From positions 1-32,897 of the forward strand of contig JBEDNN010000009.1 of NCBI GenBank assembly GCA_041170585.1: a DNA stretch of 32,897 nt, read 5' to 3'. The notes beneath the pieces were generated by a model. That model worked only from the letters and a program-made list of their open reading frames with translations, was not told the DNA's origin and did not search any database. Numbering within the stretch: position 1 is the stretch's first letter; each line of letters starts with the position of its first letter. This DNA is from JBDLSY01 sp041170585 (GTDB lineage: Bacteria; Pseudomonadota; Gammaproteobacteria; Burkholderiales; Burkholderiaceae_C). Below, piece after piece: positions 1-8,087 of the stretch. The position numbers and the translations under genes are program-made.

Positions 1-1044
1 ATGAATCGCCGCCACCAGTGACACTGGCTGTATTGATCGCACCTGTTGCACTGGCAGCACTCGCTGCTACAGTCACTGGAATCTCAACAATCACCGTACC
101 ATTGCTCACACCCGCCGCAAATTGACAGCCCGTAGTCGTGTTACCACTTGTTGGACAAGTACTCAATGTACGACCCGTACTCGTACCCCCTATCACCACC
201 GGCGCACCGCTTAAACTAATCCCTGCTGGTAAATTATCAATAAAGTTCAATGGGGATGTTGTCGGACCATTCGCTACTGTCAAAGTCACAGTGTACTTTT
301 GTCCTGTAGCACCCACTGCAAATACGGGTGAACTCGCTACCGTACTATTTACTGTCACATCAGGCGCAGTACGTGCAGTAACATTTAAACTAGCCGTATT
401 GCAGACCGTATTATTCGGTATAGGCGCACATACTTTATACACAACCGTACACGTACCCGCTGCTACCGCTGGGCTGGTGTAATTCGCAATCCCTGCAGCA
501 GTTACACTAGCATTGACACACGTAGAACCCACACCCAACGTAAAAATTGAACCCACTGGAAACACATCATTAGCAGCCAAGTTAGCCGTTGCCGTAATAC
601 CCGGTTGTTGACTCGTTGTATCATTTATCGCATCTATCACCGCAATGGCTACTGGCGTTGAAGCACTACAATTAACCGCTAAAGCCCCCGTGGTTGGACA
701 CGATGGATCGCCACCACCAGTTACACTGGCCGTATTAATAACACCTGTTGCACTGGCAGCACTCGCTGCTACAGCCACTGGAATTTCAATAATTACCGTA
801 CCGTTGCTCACACCTGCCGCAAATTGACAGCCCGTAGTCGTGTTACCACTAGTCGGGCAACCACTTAAAGTACTGCCCGTACTCGTACCCCCTATCACCA
901 CCGGCGCACCGCTTAAACTAATACCCGCTGGTAAATTATCAATAAAGTTCAATGGGGATGTTGTCGGACCATTCGCTACTGTCAAAGTCACAGTGTACTT
1001 TTGTCCTGTAGCACCTACTGCAAATACGGGTGAACTCGCTACTT
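1..1044 (-). repeat. 702-bp in-frame tandem repeat inside the surface protein gene
   Basis: Sequence at 1-342 recurs at about 703-1044 with an exact 702-bp offset; for example CGTAGTCG starts at 131 and again at 833. The offset is 234 codons, so the frame is kept. One full unit (1044 down to 343) and the first part of a second unit (342 to 1) are visible. Long blocks are nearly identical while others differ by scattered bases, so copying was recent or homogenisation is continuing. More units probably follow outside the window. Confidence 0.9.
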
Positions 1045-2422
1045 TACTGGTTAAAGTAATCTTAGGAGGAGATACCAAGTTAAGCGTTGCTGAAACCATT
1101 TCAGTACATACCAAATTAGCGCACCCTACTTTTACAAAATATTGTTTACCATTAAGACCAGTCACGTTGCTAATGTTGAGCGTGGGCGTTTTTGTACCTG
1201 TATACACCCCCGTGTTGGTTAAAATCACGCCACCCAATGCAGGGTTGCCTTCATACCACTGGTATGTTAGACCCGCTGTACTGGCAATTGAGCCCGTGTA
1301 GCTTGGAATACCCGCCACAAAAGTAGTACTGCTCTTTACGTTGGCAGATACCGTGAAATTCGCCGCCGCACCTGGGGCTGCCGTTTGGTTGACTGGAACT
1401 TTCGTGATTATAATATCGTGGGCTACGAATTCATTGCCTGTTAAACCATTGTAACCACCGTTACCGCCCACTACTAAGCCCGTTGTATCAAAACCAGTAC
1501 CGTCTAATTTACCATCGTTATTGGCATCTACCCCACGCGATTCTGCTACATCTTTGCAGCCGTCGCCGTCTGAATCCAAGTCCAGAGAGTTTATTATTCC
1601 ATCATTATCGGTGTCGTCACAAGCTATTTTATTTAAAAATGCAGAATCAAATGCCCCAAAATTACCCATTCCACCTACCAAGGTATAAGTTTGACCTGCC
1701 GTCAGCGTAACAGTTCCACTAACAAGCTTCCATTCTACTGGCGTTGTTGAATCGAAACTCAAAATATTAGTGGTAGCTAATGTATTAGCTGCGTTTGGAG
1801 CAAGACTTGTGCCCGTCAGAACCCACATTTGTCCTGCCCAGTTAAAATAATTTGCGCTTCCTTTTTCCCAAGTACTGTAATACCCTCCGAAGCTATACTT
1901 TCCTGTTAATGGCGCGACAAAAGTTTGTCCAAATTTTGACGTACCTGATGCTATTTCTATATACTGAGAACTTTCGTTTTGACCAAAACGGGGTTTGTTT
2001 ACATTATTTACTGGTCCTTTCACAACATTAAACCCCCCTGTACCAATAATATTCCAGGAGCCAAAGGCTTCTCTTATTGGTTTAATGTTATTTCCTGTCG
2101 TAGTTTGCACAGGATTTTCAAATGAAGCATTTACAAGAACGTCAGTGCCAATACCACACTCCCTACCATCCAATATTCCATCATTATCATCGTCCAAGTC
2201 AATAGAATTGATAACCCCATCACAATCAAAGTCTTGGCTATTAGCAGCACCTTGATTGCTACACACCTGTGCCTGAACACTGTAAGTGTTTGCTGCTATT
2301 AACAATGTACACACCAAAATATATTTAAGCAATAAAAAGAAAATATTGTGACTGGTGATGCGAATCATTAGCTTGATAGCGGAATGTAAGCAGTGAAACT
2401 GTGCAGAAAATGAGTTGCTCAT
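1..2422 (-). CDS. Large secreted repeat protein (adhesin-like), N-terminal 807 residues, 3' end outside window
   Basis: Read on the minus strand from an ATG at 2422, the frame stays open to the window edge, giving 807 complete codons and no stop. A hydrophobic stretch at about residues 27-44 ends in a signal-peptidase-like site (SVQA, residue 51), so the product is probably exported. A second ATG at residue 19 (position 2368) would give a more usual signal peptide; neither start has a strong ribosome site. Aspartate-rich thrombospondin type 3-like calcium repeats lie at about residues 64-86 and 268-300. They are followed by a region containing the phrase LTYQWYEG, like Ig-type surface domains, and then by DUF11-like beta modules (phrases such as LNFIDNLPAGISLSG) in a 234-residue repeat. 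The low-complexity, Thr/Ser/Ala/Val-rich composition fits a cell-surface or extracellular adhesin. Ligand, anchoring mode and total size cannot be seen. Confidence 0.8.
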   Translation of the reverse strand, partial: MSNSFSAQFHCLHSAIKLMIRITSHNIFFLLLKYILVCTLLIAANTYSVQAQVCSNQGAANSQDFDCDGVINSIDLDDDNDGILDGRECGIGTDVLVNASFENPVQTTTGNNIKPIREAFGSWNIIGTGGFNVVKGPVNNVNKPRFGQNESSQYIEIASGTSKFGQTFVAPLTGKYSFGGYYSTWEKGSANYFNWAGQMWVLTGTSLAPNAANTLATTNILSFDSTTPVEWKLVSGTVTLTAGQTYTLVGGMGNFGAFDSAFLNKIACDDTDNDGIINSLDLDSDGDGCKDVAESRGVDANNDGKLDGTGFDTTGLVVGGNGGYNGLTGNEFVAHDIIITKVPVNQTAAPGAAANFTVSANVKSSTTFVAGIPSYTGSIASTAGLTYQWYEGNPALGGVILTNTGVYTGTKTPTLNISNVTGLNGKQYFVKVGCANLVCTEMVSATLNLVSPPKITLTSKVASSPVFAVGATGQKYTVTLTVANGPTTSPLNFIDNLPAGISLSGAPVVIGGTSTGSTLSGCPTSGNTTTGCQFAAGVSNGTVIIEIPVAVAASAASATGVINTASVTGGGDPSCPTTGALAVNCSASTPVAIAVIDAINDTTSQQPGITATANLAANDVFPVGSIFTLGVGSTCVNASVTAAGIANYTSPAVAAGTCTVVYKVCAPIPNNTVCNTASLNVTARTAPDVTVNSTVASSPVFAVGATGQKYTVTLTVANGPTTSPLNFIDNLPAGISLSGAPVVIGGTSTGRTLSTCPTSGNTTTGCQFAAGVSNGTVIVEIPVTVAASAASATGAINTASVTGGGDS

Positions 2423-2663
2423 AGTAAACTTTACTTTTTTTAAACTTATAGCGGTGACTAATATATAAATATTACAAAAATATAAATATTATTACTTTAA
2501 TTAAACTTGATATAGGGCTATATTGTACTACATGTAAAATTTTACTTAAATACAAAACACATCATTAACGTTAATTTTTAACATTTTTTTAACAAATTTT
2601 TATTAAACAATTATAAAATATTTGATAAATAATAAATAATTAACTATTACTATTACTATTAAC

Positions 2664-2777
2664 GGTAATGTTAAATTTTAACTTTTACAATATTTATATT
2701 GGTGTGTTGTCTTAGTGATTTTACTAATTACTTCTTAATTATTAAATTTCTTGTATCAGTGCTATTTGAACATTACC
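2664..2777 (-). mobile_element. Element A copy 1 (114-bp IS1-derived MITE)
   Basis: The copy begins GGTAATGTTAAATTTTAAC and ends GCTATTTGAACATTACC, giving imperfect terminal inverted repeats. It is flanked by a perfect 8-bp direct repeat, CTATTAAC, at 2656-2663 and 2778-2785, as expected for a transposition target duplication. Orientation is given so that the end resembling the IS at 32740 is the left end; here that end is on the right. It has no coding capacity. It is nearly identical to the copies at 2913 and 5070. Confidence 0.92.
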
Positions 2778-2798
2778 CTATTAACTATTAGATTTTTA

Positions 2799-2906
2799 GG
2801 CATTGCTACTTTAATATGGTTAAAGTATATATTTCTAAAATTTTCTTAGAAAAATAAAGCTTGCGTAAGATAAAAAACACAATAACTATTTTTAAGTAGC
2901 AATACT
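2799..2906 (+). mobile_element. Element B copy 1 (about 108-bp MITE)
   Basis: It starts GGCATTGCTACTTTAATATG and ends AAGTAGCAATAC(T). It matches the reverse complement of the 109-bp copy at 20683-20791 over its whole length, with scattered differences. No clear target duplication is left, and its right edge is overlapped by the target duplication of element A copy 2, which suggests A copy 2 landed at the edge of an already present B. Confidence 0.82.
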
Positions 2907-2912
2907 TATTTT

Positions 2913-3026
2913 GGTAATGTTCAAATATCACTGATACAAGAAATTTAATAATTAAGAAGTAATTAGTAAAATCAACAAGACAATATACCAACATAAATAC
3001 TGTAAAAGTTAAAATTTAACATTACC
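2913..3026 (+). mobile_element. Element A copy 2 (114-bp IS1-derived MITE), inverted relative to copy 1
   Basis: It starts GGTAATGTTCAAATATCACT and ends TTAAAATTTAACATTACC. A perfect 8-bp direct repeat, CTTATTTT, flanks it at 2905-2912 and 3027-3034. Its first 36 bases differ at only one position from the left end of the IS1-like element at 32740. With copy 1 it forms a 114-bp inverted repeat separated by 135 bases. Confidence 0.92.
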
Positions 3027-3106
3027 CTTATTTTTAATAATAAAATGACTAAGTAGCCTAACTTAACCTAAATTACATTGAAAATCTAATTCAATTGGCG
3101 TTTTAA

Positions 3107-3145
3107 AATTAAAAAATCTAAGCAAACACAATGATTTGCTTAGAT
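3107..3145 (-). terminator. Rho-independent terminator of ssb
   Basis: On the minus strand there is a perfect 11-bp stem, ATCTAAGCAAA (3116-3126) pairing with TTTGCTTAGAT (3135-3145), with an 8-base loop. It is followed at once by a T-rich run (TTTTTTAATTTT read on the minus strand). It starts about 40 bases after the ssb stop codon and is in the right orientation for ssb. Confidence 0.88.
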
Positions 3146-3184
3146 AAACAGTGCTGATAATGATGTTAAAGCAATGCCACTTAT

Positions 3185-3706
3185 TTAAAATGGAATGTCA
3201 TCATCGTCCATAATATTATTGGCTGGTGTAGCACGGCGTACTGGTGTGTTGGCAGCATAAGCACCAGCGCCACGATTGCCTGCTCCAGCAGAGTTTGAAG
3301 GGTAAGCGTCATCCGAAGGCATAGATTGCCCTACCCCATTACCACGGCTACTATCAGATTCACCCGTACCTTCGCGGCTGCCTAGCAACTGCATTTGGTC
3401 ACCAATAATTTCCGTTGTGTACTTTTCTACACCGTCTTTATCAGTCCATTTACGTGTTTTTAAGCGGCCTTCTATGTATAAAGGGCGGCCTTTTTTAGCA
3501 TATTGTCCAATTACTTCTGCAATTTTGCCATAAAAAGCAACGCGATGCCATTCGGTTTCCTCTTTTTTTTCGCCTGTATTTTTATCTTTCCAGCTACTAG
3601 TCGTTGCCAATGAAAAATTAGCAATTGCCATACCATCAGCGGTATAGCGTACTTCAGGGTCTTTCCCTAAATTACCAATAATCATTACTTTATTTAAACT
3701 TGCCAT
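3185..3706 (-). CDS. ssb: Single-stranded DNA-binding protein SSB
   Basis: The product coats single-stranded DNA during replication, repair and recombination, usually as a homotetramer. The 173-residue protein has the typical start (MASLNKVMIIGNLGKDPEVR), an OB-fold over about residues 1-108, a Gly/Ser/Ala-rich disordered linker, and the acidic C-terminal tip DDDDIPF that docks partner enzymes. Length is normal for proteobacteria. AAGGAG lies about 8 bases before the ATG, a good ribosome site. It is transcribed divergently from prfB across a 216-base AT-rich region and ends in a clear terminator. Confidence 0.97.
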   Translation of the reverse strand: MASLNKVMIIGNLGKDPEVRYTADGMAIANFSLATTSSWKDKNTGEKKEETEWHRVAFYGKIAEVIGQYAKKGRPLYIEGRLKTRKWTDKDGVEKYTTEIIGDQMQLLGSREGTGESDSSRGNGVGQSMPSDDAYPSNSAGAGNRGAGAYAANTPVRRATPANNIMDDDDIPF

Positions 3707-3922
3707 ACTGCTTACTCCTTAAAATATAAAAATATAAAAATATGATGCGTAAAATAAACTAATTATATTAATTTAATAAATTAAATTAATGAATATAGCT
3801 GAATCATAATTTAACTATTTTATAATGTTAAATCATTATTTATACCTATTCGTAATATATTGTTTGACTACTATTATTTGACCACATTACATCATACTAA
3901 AACTTAAAATATAAATTATATT

Positions 3923-5027
3923 ATGGACGCAGAACACATTAACGCTATTGGTTACCAGTTATCTGATTTAAACCAGAGAGCCGATGCTCTCAGGGGGTAT
4001 CTTTGACTTAGATAATAAAAAAATCCGTTTATCTGAAGTCAATGCAGCATTAGAAGACCCCGCAGTTTGGAATGACCCTAAACGTGCCTTAGAACTCAAT
4101 AAAGAAAAAAAATCTTTAGAACAAATTGTCGATATTTTAGCCAGTACGATAAATAACCTTGCTGATAGTATTGAGTTATATGATATGGCAAAAGAAGAAA
4201 CTGATTACAATACTTTAACTGTAATTGCTGATGATGCTAATACCATTGCGATAGCCATTGAATCAATGGAATTTCGCCGTATGTTTAATAACCCGATGGA
4301 CTCGGCCAATTGTTTTTTAGATATTCAAGCAGGTGCAGGCGGTACAGAAGCTTGTGATTGGGCCAGTATTTTATTGCGACAATACCTACGGTATGCCGAG
4401 AAAAAAGGCTTTAAAGCTGAACAAATGGAAGAAACGCAAGGTGATGTTGCGGGTATTAAATCAACCACCCTTAAAATTGAAGGTGACTACGCTTTCGGAT
4501 TTTTACGTACAGAAACAGGCGTACACCGCCTCGTACGTAAAAGCCCATTTGACTCCAGTGGCGGCCGTCACACCAGCTTTGCCAGCGTATTTGTGTATCC
4601 TGAAGTTGATGATAGTATCGTCATTGATATTAATCCTGCCGATGTTCGTGTAGATACTTTTCGTGCCAGTGGAGCGGGCGGACAGCATATTAACAAAACC
4701 GATTCAGCCGTACGCATGACTCATATGCCCACTGGTATTGTTGTGCAATGTCAAGATGACCGCAGCCAGCATAATAACCGTGCCAGTGCGATGTTGATGC
4801 TAAAAAGCCGCTTGTATGAACACGAAATGCGTATTCGTATGGCAGAGCAGCAAAAATTAGAAGATACAAAAACTGATGTGGGCTGGGGACATCAAATTCG
4901 TAGTTATGTGTTAGATCAAAGCCGTATTAAAGATTTGCGTACAGGTGTTGAATCAACCAACACACAAAAAATATTAGATGGTCACTTGGACGATTTTATT
5001 GCCGCCAGTTTAAAACAAGGCGTCTAA
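3923..5027 (+). CDS. prfB: Peptide chain release factor 2 (RF2), expressed through a programmed +1 frameshift
   Basis: RF2 recognises UGA and UAA stop codons and triggers release of the finished peptide. Translation starts at the ATG at 3923 and reads 27 codons to CTT at 4001-4003. There it meets an in-frame TGA at 4004-4006 and must slip +1 to read GAC at 4005-4007. The shifted frame continues to the TAA at 5025-5027, giving 367 residues against 365 in Escherichia coli. The stop-recognition tripeptide SPF (within RKSPFDSSGGRH) and the catalytic GGQ (residues 252-254) are intact. An ATG at 3984 in the second frame is not the true start. lysS follows, the classical prfB-lysS order, but a mobile element separates them. 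The start has no strong ribosome site. Confidence 0.97.
3992..4007 (+). promoter_or_regulatory. prfB: RF2 programmed +1 frameshift site
   Basis: The sequence AGGGGGTATCTTTGAC contains the hallmark parts: an internal Shine-Dalgarno-like AGGGGG three bases before the slippery CTT, then TGA followed by C, a poor termination context. When RF2 is scarce, slow termination at TGA allows slippage from CTT into TTT and synthesis of full-length RF2, an autoregulatory loop well known in bacteria. Confidence 0.97.
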
Positions 5028-5069
5028 AAATTTTATTGATACCAAATATATTAAATGATATAAAACATA

Positions 5070-5183
5070 GGTAATGTTCAAATAGCACTGATACAAGAAA
5101 TTTAATAATTAAGAAGTAATTAATAAAATCAATAAGACAATATACCAACATAAATATTGTAAAAGTTATAATTTAACATTACC
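5070..5183 (+). mobile_element. Element A copy 3 (114-bp IS1-derived MITE) between prfB and lysS
   Basis: It starts GGTAATGTTCAAATAGCACT and ends ATAATTTAACATTACC, flanked by a perfect 8-bp repeat AAAACATA at 5062-5069 and 5184-5191. It starts 42 bases after the prfB stop and ends 36 bases before the lysS start, so it sits inside a normally co-transcribed gene pair. Confidence 0.93.
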
Positions 5184-5219
5184 AAAACATATTATTTACA
5201 CTGTTAAAATAGGTTTATT

Positions 5220-6737
5220 ATGCCCCAAACTACTCATATCGCCGTAGCTATTGTTGATGACAATAGTTTAATTACTGAACGAAAAAATAAACTATCTGTT
5301 TTACGCAAACAAGGCATTGTTTATCCAAATGACTTTATTCCTAGCCACAATGCAGCCGATTTACAGGCAGAATATGCTGCCGATGACAAGCCGACTTTAG
5401 AAATAAAAGCAATCGCAGTTAAAGTAGCAGGCCGTATGATGTTAAAACGAGTCATGGGTAAAGCCAGTTTTGCAACCATTAAAGACGGTAGCGGCGCTAC
5501 TATTCAGCTATATGTCCAAAATGAAGGGGTGGGTGAAGCTATCCATGATGCCTTCAAACATTGGGACATCGGTGATATTATTGCTACCGAAGGTATTTTA
5601 TTTAAAACCAACAAAGGTGAATTATCAGTACACTGCAAAATACTACGTTTATTAAGCAAGTCTTTACGTCCTTTACCTGATAAGTTTCACGGTTTAGCTG
5701 ACCAAGAACAACGTTATCGCCAGCGTTATGTTGATTTAATTATTAATGATGATACCCGTAAAACATTTACTACACGCAGTGCAATGATGACGATTTTACG
5801 TCGTTTTATGATCGAGAACGCTTTCTTAGAAGTAGAAACGCCTATGATGCACCCCATTCCAGGTGGAGCAACTGCACGTCCTTTTATTACGCATCACAAT
5901 GCTTTAGACCAATCTGTTTACTTACGTATTGCCCCAGAACTTTATTTAAAGCGTTTAATTGTGGGTGGTTTTGACCGTGTGTTTGAGATTAACCGTAGCT
6001 TTAGAAACGAAGGCGTGAGTCCGCGTCATAACCCTGAATTTACTATGATGGAGTTTTATGCTGCTTATACTGATTATCAATGGTTAATGAATTACACAGA
6101 AATGGTTATTCGTCATTGTGCTTTACAAGTATGCGGTACAACACAACTCAATTATCAAGGCAAACCACTTAATTTAAGCACAGCATTTGACAGACTAACG
6201 ATTACTGAGGCAATTCATAAATATTGTCCTCAAGCATATAGTGATAAACAATTAAATGATGTACATTTTCTTCGTGAAGAACTGAAACGCTTAGGCACTA
6301 AGCCTACTTTAATCTCTGCAAAATTAGGTGCATTACAGTTGGCTTTATTTGAAGAAACTGCCGAATCTAAGTTATGGAACCCTACTTTTATCATTGATTA
6401 TCCCATTGAAGTATCACCATTAGCCCGTGAATCAAACAAGCACAAAGGTGTTACTGAACGCTTTGAATTATTTATAGTAGGGCGTGAACTTGCCAATGGT
6501 TTTAGTGAATTAAATGACCCAGAAGACCAAGCAGCTCGGTTTACGGCACAGGTATCTGCTAAAGAAGCGGGCGATGATGAAGCTATGTTCTACGATGCAG
6601 ACTATATTCGTGCTTTAGAATATGGTATGCCGCCTACAGGGGGGTGTGGTATTGGTATTGACCGTTTGGCAATGCTATTAACAGACAGTGCTAGTATTCG
6701 TGATGTAATTTTATTTCCTGCTTTGAAAAAAGAATAA
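5220..6737 (+). CDS. lysS: Lysyl-tRNA synthetase, class II
   Basis: This cytoplasmic enzyme charges tRNA-Lys with lysine using ATP. The 505-residue length is typical. An N-terminal OB-fold anticodon-binding domain covers about residues 60-165. The class II catalytic core shows motif 1 (FLEVETPMM), motif 2 (FRNEGVSPRHNPEFTMMEFY) and motif 3 (GIGIDRLAM). The start is the ATG at 5220; upstream AGG in ATAGGTTTATT is a weak ribosome site. The gene lies downstream of prfB as in many proteobacteria, now separated from it by element A copy 3, which may affect co-transcription. Confidence 0.98.
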   Translation: MPQTTHIAVAIVDDNSLITERKNKLSVLRKQGIVYPNDFIPSHNAADLQAEYAADDKPTLEIKAIAVKVAGRMMLKRVMGKASFATIKDGSGATIQLYVQNEGVGEAIHDAFKHWDIGDIIATEGILFKTNKGELSVHCKILRLLSKSLRPLPDKFHGLADQEQRYRQRYVDLIINDDTRKTFTTRSAMMTILRRFMIENAFLEVETPMMHPIPGGATARPFITHHNALDQSVYLRIAPELYLKRLIVGGFDRVFEINRSFRNEGVSPRHNPEFTMMEFYAAYTDYQWLMNYTEMVIRHCALQVCGTTQLNYQGKPLNLSTAFDRLTITEAIHKYCPQAYSDKQLNDVHFLREELKRLGTKPTLISAKLGALQLALFEETAESKLWNPTFIIDYPIEVSPLARESNKHKGVTERFELFIVGRELANGFSELNDPEDQAARFTAQVSAKEAGDDEAMFYDADYIRALEYGMPPTGGCGIGIDRLAMLLTDSASIRDVILFPALKKE

Positions 6738-6747
6738 ATTATTGTTA

Positions 6748-6792
6748 TTTTTATAATTTTTATAATTTTTATTGTTTTTATTGTTTTTATTG
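6748..6792 (+). repeat. 9-bp tandem repeat after lysS
   Basis: Five 9-bp units: TTTTTATAA twice, then TTTTTATTG three times, starting 10 bases after the lysS stop and ending 32 bases before mnmA. No hairpin accompanies it, so it is not an ordinary intrinsic terminator. Confidence 0.85.
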
Positions 6793-6824
6793 TTTCACAA
6801 TCACCCCACAATTTTTAATGATCT

Positions 6825-7928
6825 ATGACTTACCTTTCACCCCATATAATTGTCGGTTTATCTGGTGGGGTAGATTCCTCGGTTACAGCCCATTTACTCA
6901 AACAACAAGGGTATACGGTAACAGGTATGTTCATGAAAAACTGGGAAGACGATGATAATAGTGAGCACTGTACTACGCGTCAAGATTGGTTAGACGCTGC
7001 CAGTGTTGCAGATACCTTAAATATTGACATTGAAGCAGTTAATTTTGCCAGCGAATATAAAGACCATGTATTTGCCTATTTTTTGCAAGAATATGCTACA
7101 GGACGAACCCCCAATCCTGACATTTTATGTAATACTGAAATAAAATTTAAAGCTTTTTTAAACTATGCTTTAAGTTTAGGTGCTGAAAAAATGGCCACTG
7201 GGCATTATGCAGGCGTACGCGAAATAAATGGACAGTATGAACTACTGCGTGCAGTTGATGAAACCAAAGACCAAAGTTACTTTTTACATGGCTTAAATCA
7301 AGTGCAATTGTCTCGTGCATTATTTCCTTTGTACACTGTCCGTAAAACCGAAGTGCGCCGTATTGCTAGCGAAATTGGTTTGCACAACAACACTAAAAAA
7401 GACTCTACAGGGATTTGTTTTATTGGTGAAAGGCCTTTTAGGGATTTTTTAAATATATATTTACCCAAGCAAATAGGGTTTATTTGTGATGAATACAATA
7501 ACCGTATTGGGACACACATAGGTTTGGCTTTTTATACTTTAGGGCAGCGTAAAGGTTTAGGAATAGGTGGCTTAAAAGAAAGTAACGGTGAACCTTGGTT
7601 TGTAGCACGCAAAGATTTAACAAATAATATTTTGTATGTAGTTCAAGGGCATAATCACCCTTGGTTATATAGCCATCAAATCACTGTTCAAGCAATGCAC
7701 TGGATTAGTGGGTCTGCCCCTGTAGCTGATACACTCAACAAATTAAGTGCTAAAACACGGTACCGTCAAACTGATAATAAATGTGAAATAATGACTATTG
7801 ATTCAGTAACAGGGACTTGTTTATTTAATTTTAAGCAAGCACAGTGGGCAGCTACACCAGGTCAAAGCCTAGTATTATATTGTGATAATGTGTGTTTAGG
7901 CGGTGGAATTATTACAAACACTCAATAA
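6825..7928 (+). CDS. mnmA: tRNA-specific 2-thiouridylase MnmA
   Basis: MnmA puts the sulfur on C2 of wobble uridine 34 in tRNAs for Lys, Glu and Gln, using ATP and a persulfide relay. The 367 residues contain the PP-loop ATP-binding motif SGGVDS (13-18), the catalytic Cys102 in NPDILCN, and the second Cys198 in GICFIGE, at almost the same positions as in Escherichia coli. The sequence GTHIGLAFYTLGQRKGLG is also typical of the family. It follows lysS on the same strand by 87 bases; both enzymes act on tRNA-Lys, but co-transcription is not proven. Confidence 0.97.
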   Translation: MTYLSPHIIVGLSGGVDSSVTAHLLKQQGYTVTGMFMKNWEDDDNSEHCTTRQDWLDAASVADTLNIDIEAVNFASEYKDHVFAYFLQEYATGRTPNPDILCNTEIKFKAFLNYALSLGAEKMATGHYAGVREINGQYELLRAVDETKDQSYFLHGLNQVQLSRALFPLYTVRKTEVRRIASEIGLHNNTKKDSTGICFIGERPFRDFLNIYLPKQIGFICDEYNNRIGTHIGLAFYTLGQRKGLGIGGLKESNGEPWFVARKDLTNNILYVVQGHNHPWLYSHQITVQAMHWISGSAPVADTLNKLSAKTRYRQTDNKCEIMTIDSVTGTCLFNFKQAQWAATPGQSLVLYCDNVCLGGGIITNTQ

Positions 7929-7955
7929 GATAAATTACTTTAATATAAGATATAT

Positions 7956-7998
7956 TACTTTAATACTACTTTAATACTACTTTAATACTACTTTAATA
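7956..7998 (+). repeat. 11-bp tandem repeat after mnmA
   Basis: An 11-bp unit (TACTACTTTAA) is repeated about four times beginning 28 bases after the mnmA stop. A shorter related motif (ATTACTTTAATATAAGAT) occurs just before it, so the tract appears to have grown by local duplication. Confidence 0.82.
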
Positions 7999-8035
7999 TT
8001 ATTTAAATTTAAATTAACATATTCAATGAATTTAC

Positions 8036-8062
8036 ACCCCTTTAAGTTTAAAAAAAAGGGGT
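8036..8062 (+). terminator. Possible hairpin between mnmA and trhO
   Basis: ACCCCTTT (8036-8043) can pair with AAAGGGGT (8055-8062) around an 11-base A/T-rich loop. It is the only GC-containing stem in this spacer and could end mnmA transcription. No T-run follows, so the call is weak; it could also sit in the trhO leader. Confidence 0.35.
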
Positions 8063-8087
8063 ATAACCATCAAATTAGTTTGCTTTT

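Larger units (their letters stand above)
2423..3184. other. Gene-free spacer filled with miniature mobile elements
   Basis: This 762-base spacer lies between the surface protein gene and ssb, both on the minus strand. It holds, in order, an AT-rich leader with no promoter I can call (2423-2655), element A with its target duplication (2656-2785), element B (2799-2906), an inverted copy of element A (2905-3034 with duplication), and the ssb terminator (3107-3145). I see no coding region; the open frame at 2806-2994 lies entirely within mobile-element sequence. Confidence 0.85.

Noticed and set aside
138..1301. Plus-strand open frames (138-482, 645-827, 840-1301) and others to 2255
   Set aside because: They are antisense shadows of the surface protein frame, which is open from 2422 to the window edge and has a signal peptide and recognisable repeats; two of the shadows repeat each other because of the 702-bp repeat.
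2806..2994. Minus-strand 62-codon open frame
   Set aside because: It lies wholly within elements B and A, has no coding-like composition and no conserved counterpart in the other copies.
3984..5027. RF2 starting at the ATG at 3984
   Set aside because: The conserved N-terminus is encoded from 3923 in the other frame, joined through a textbook +1 frameshift site.
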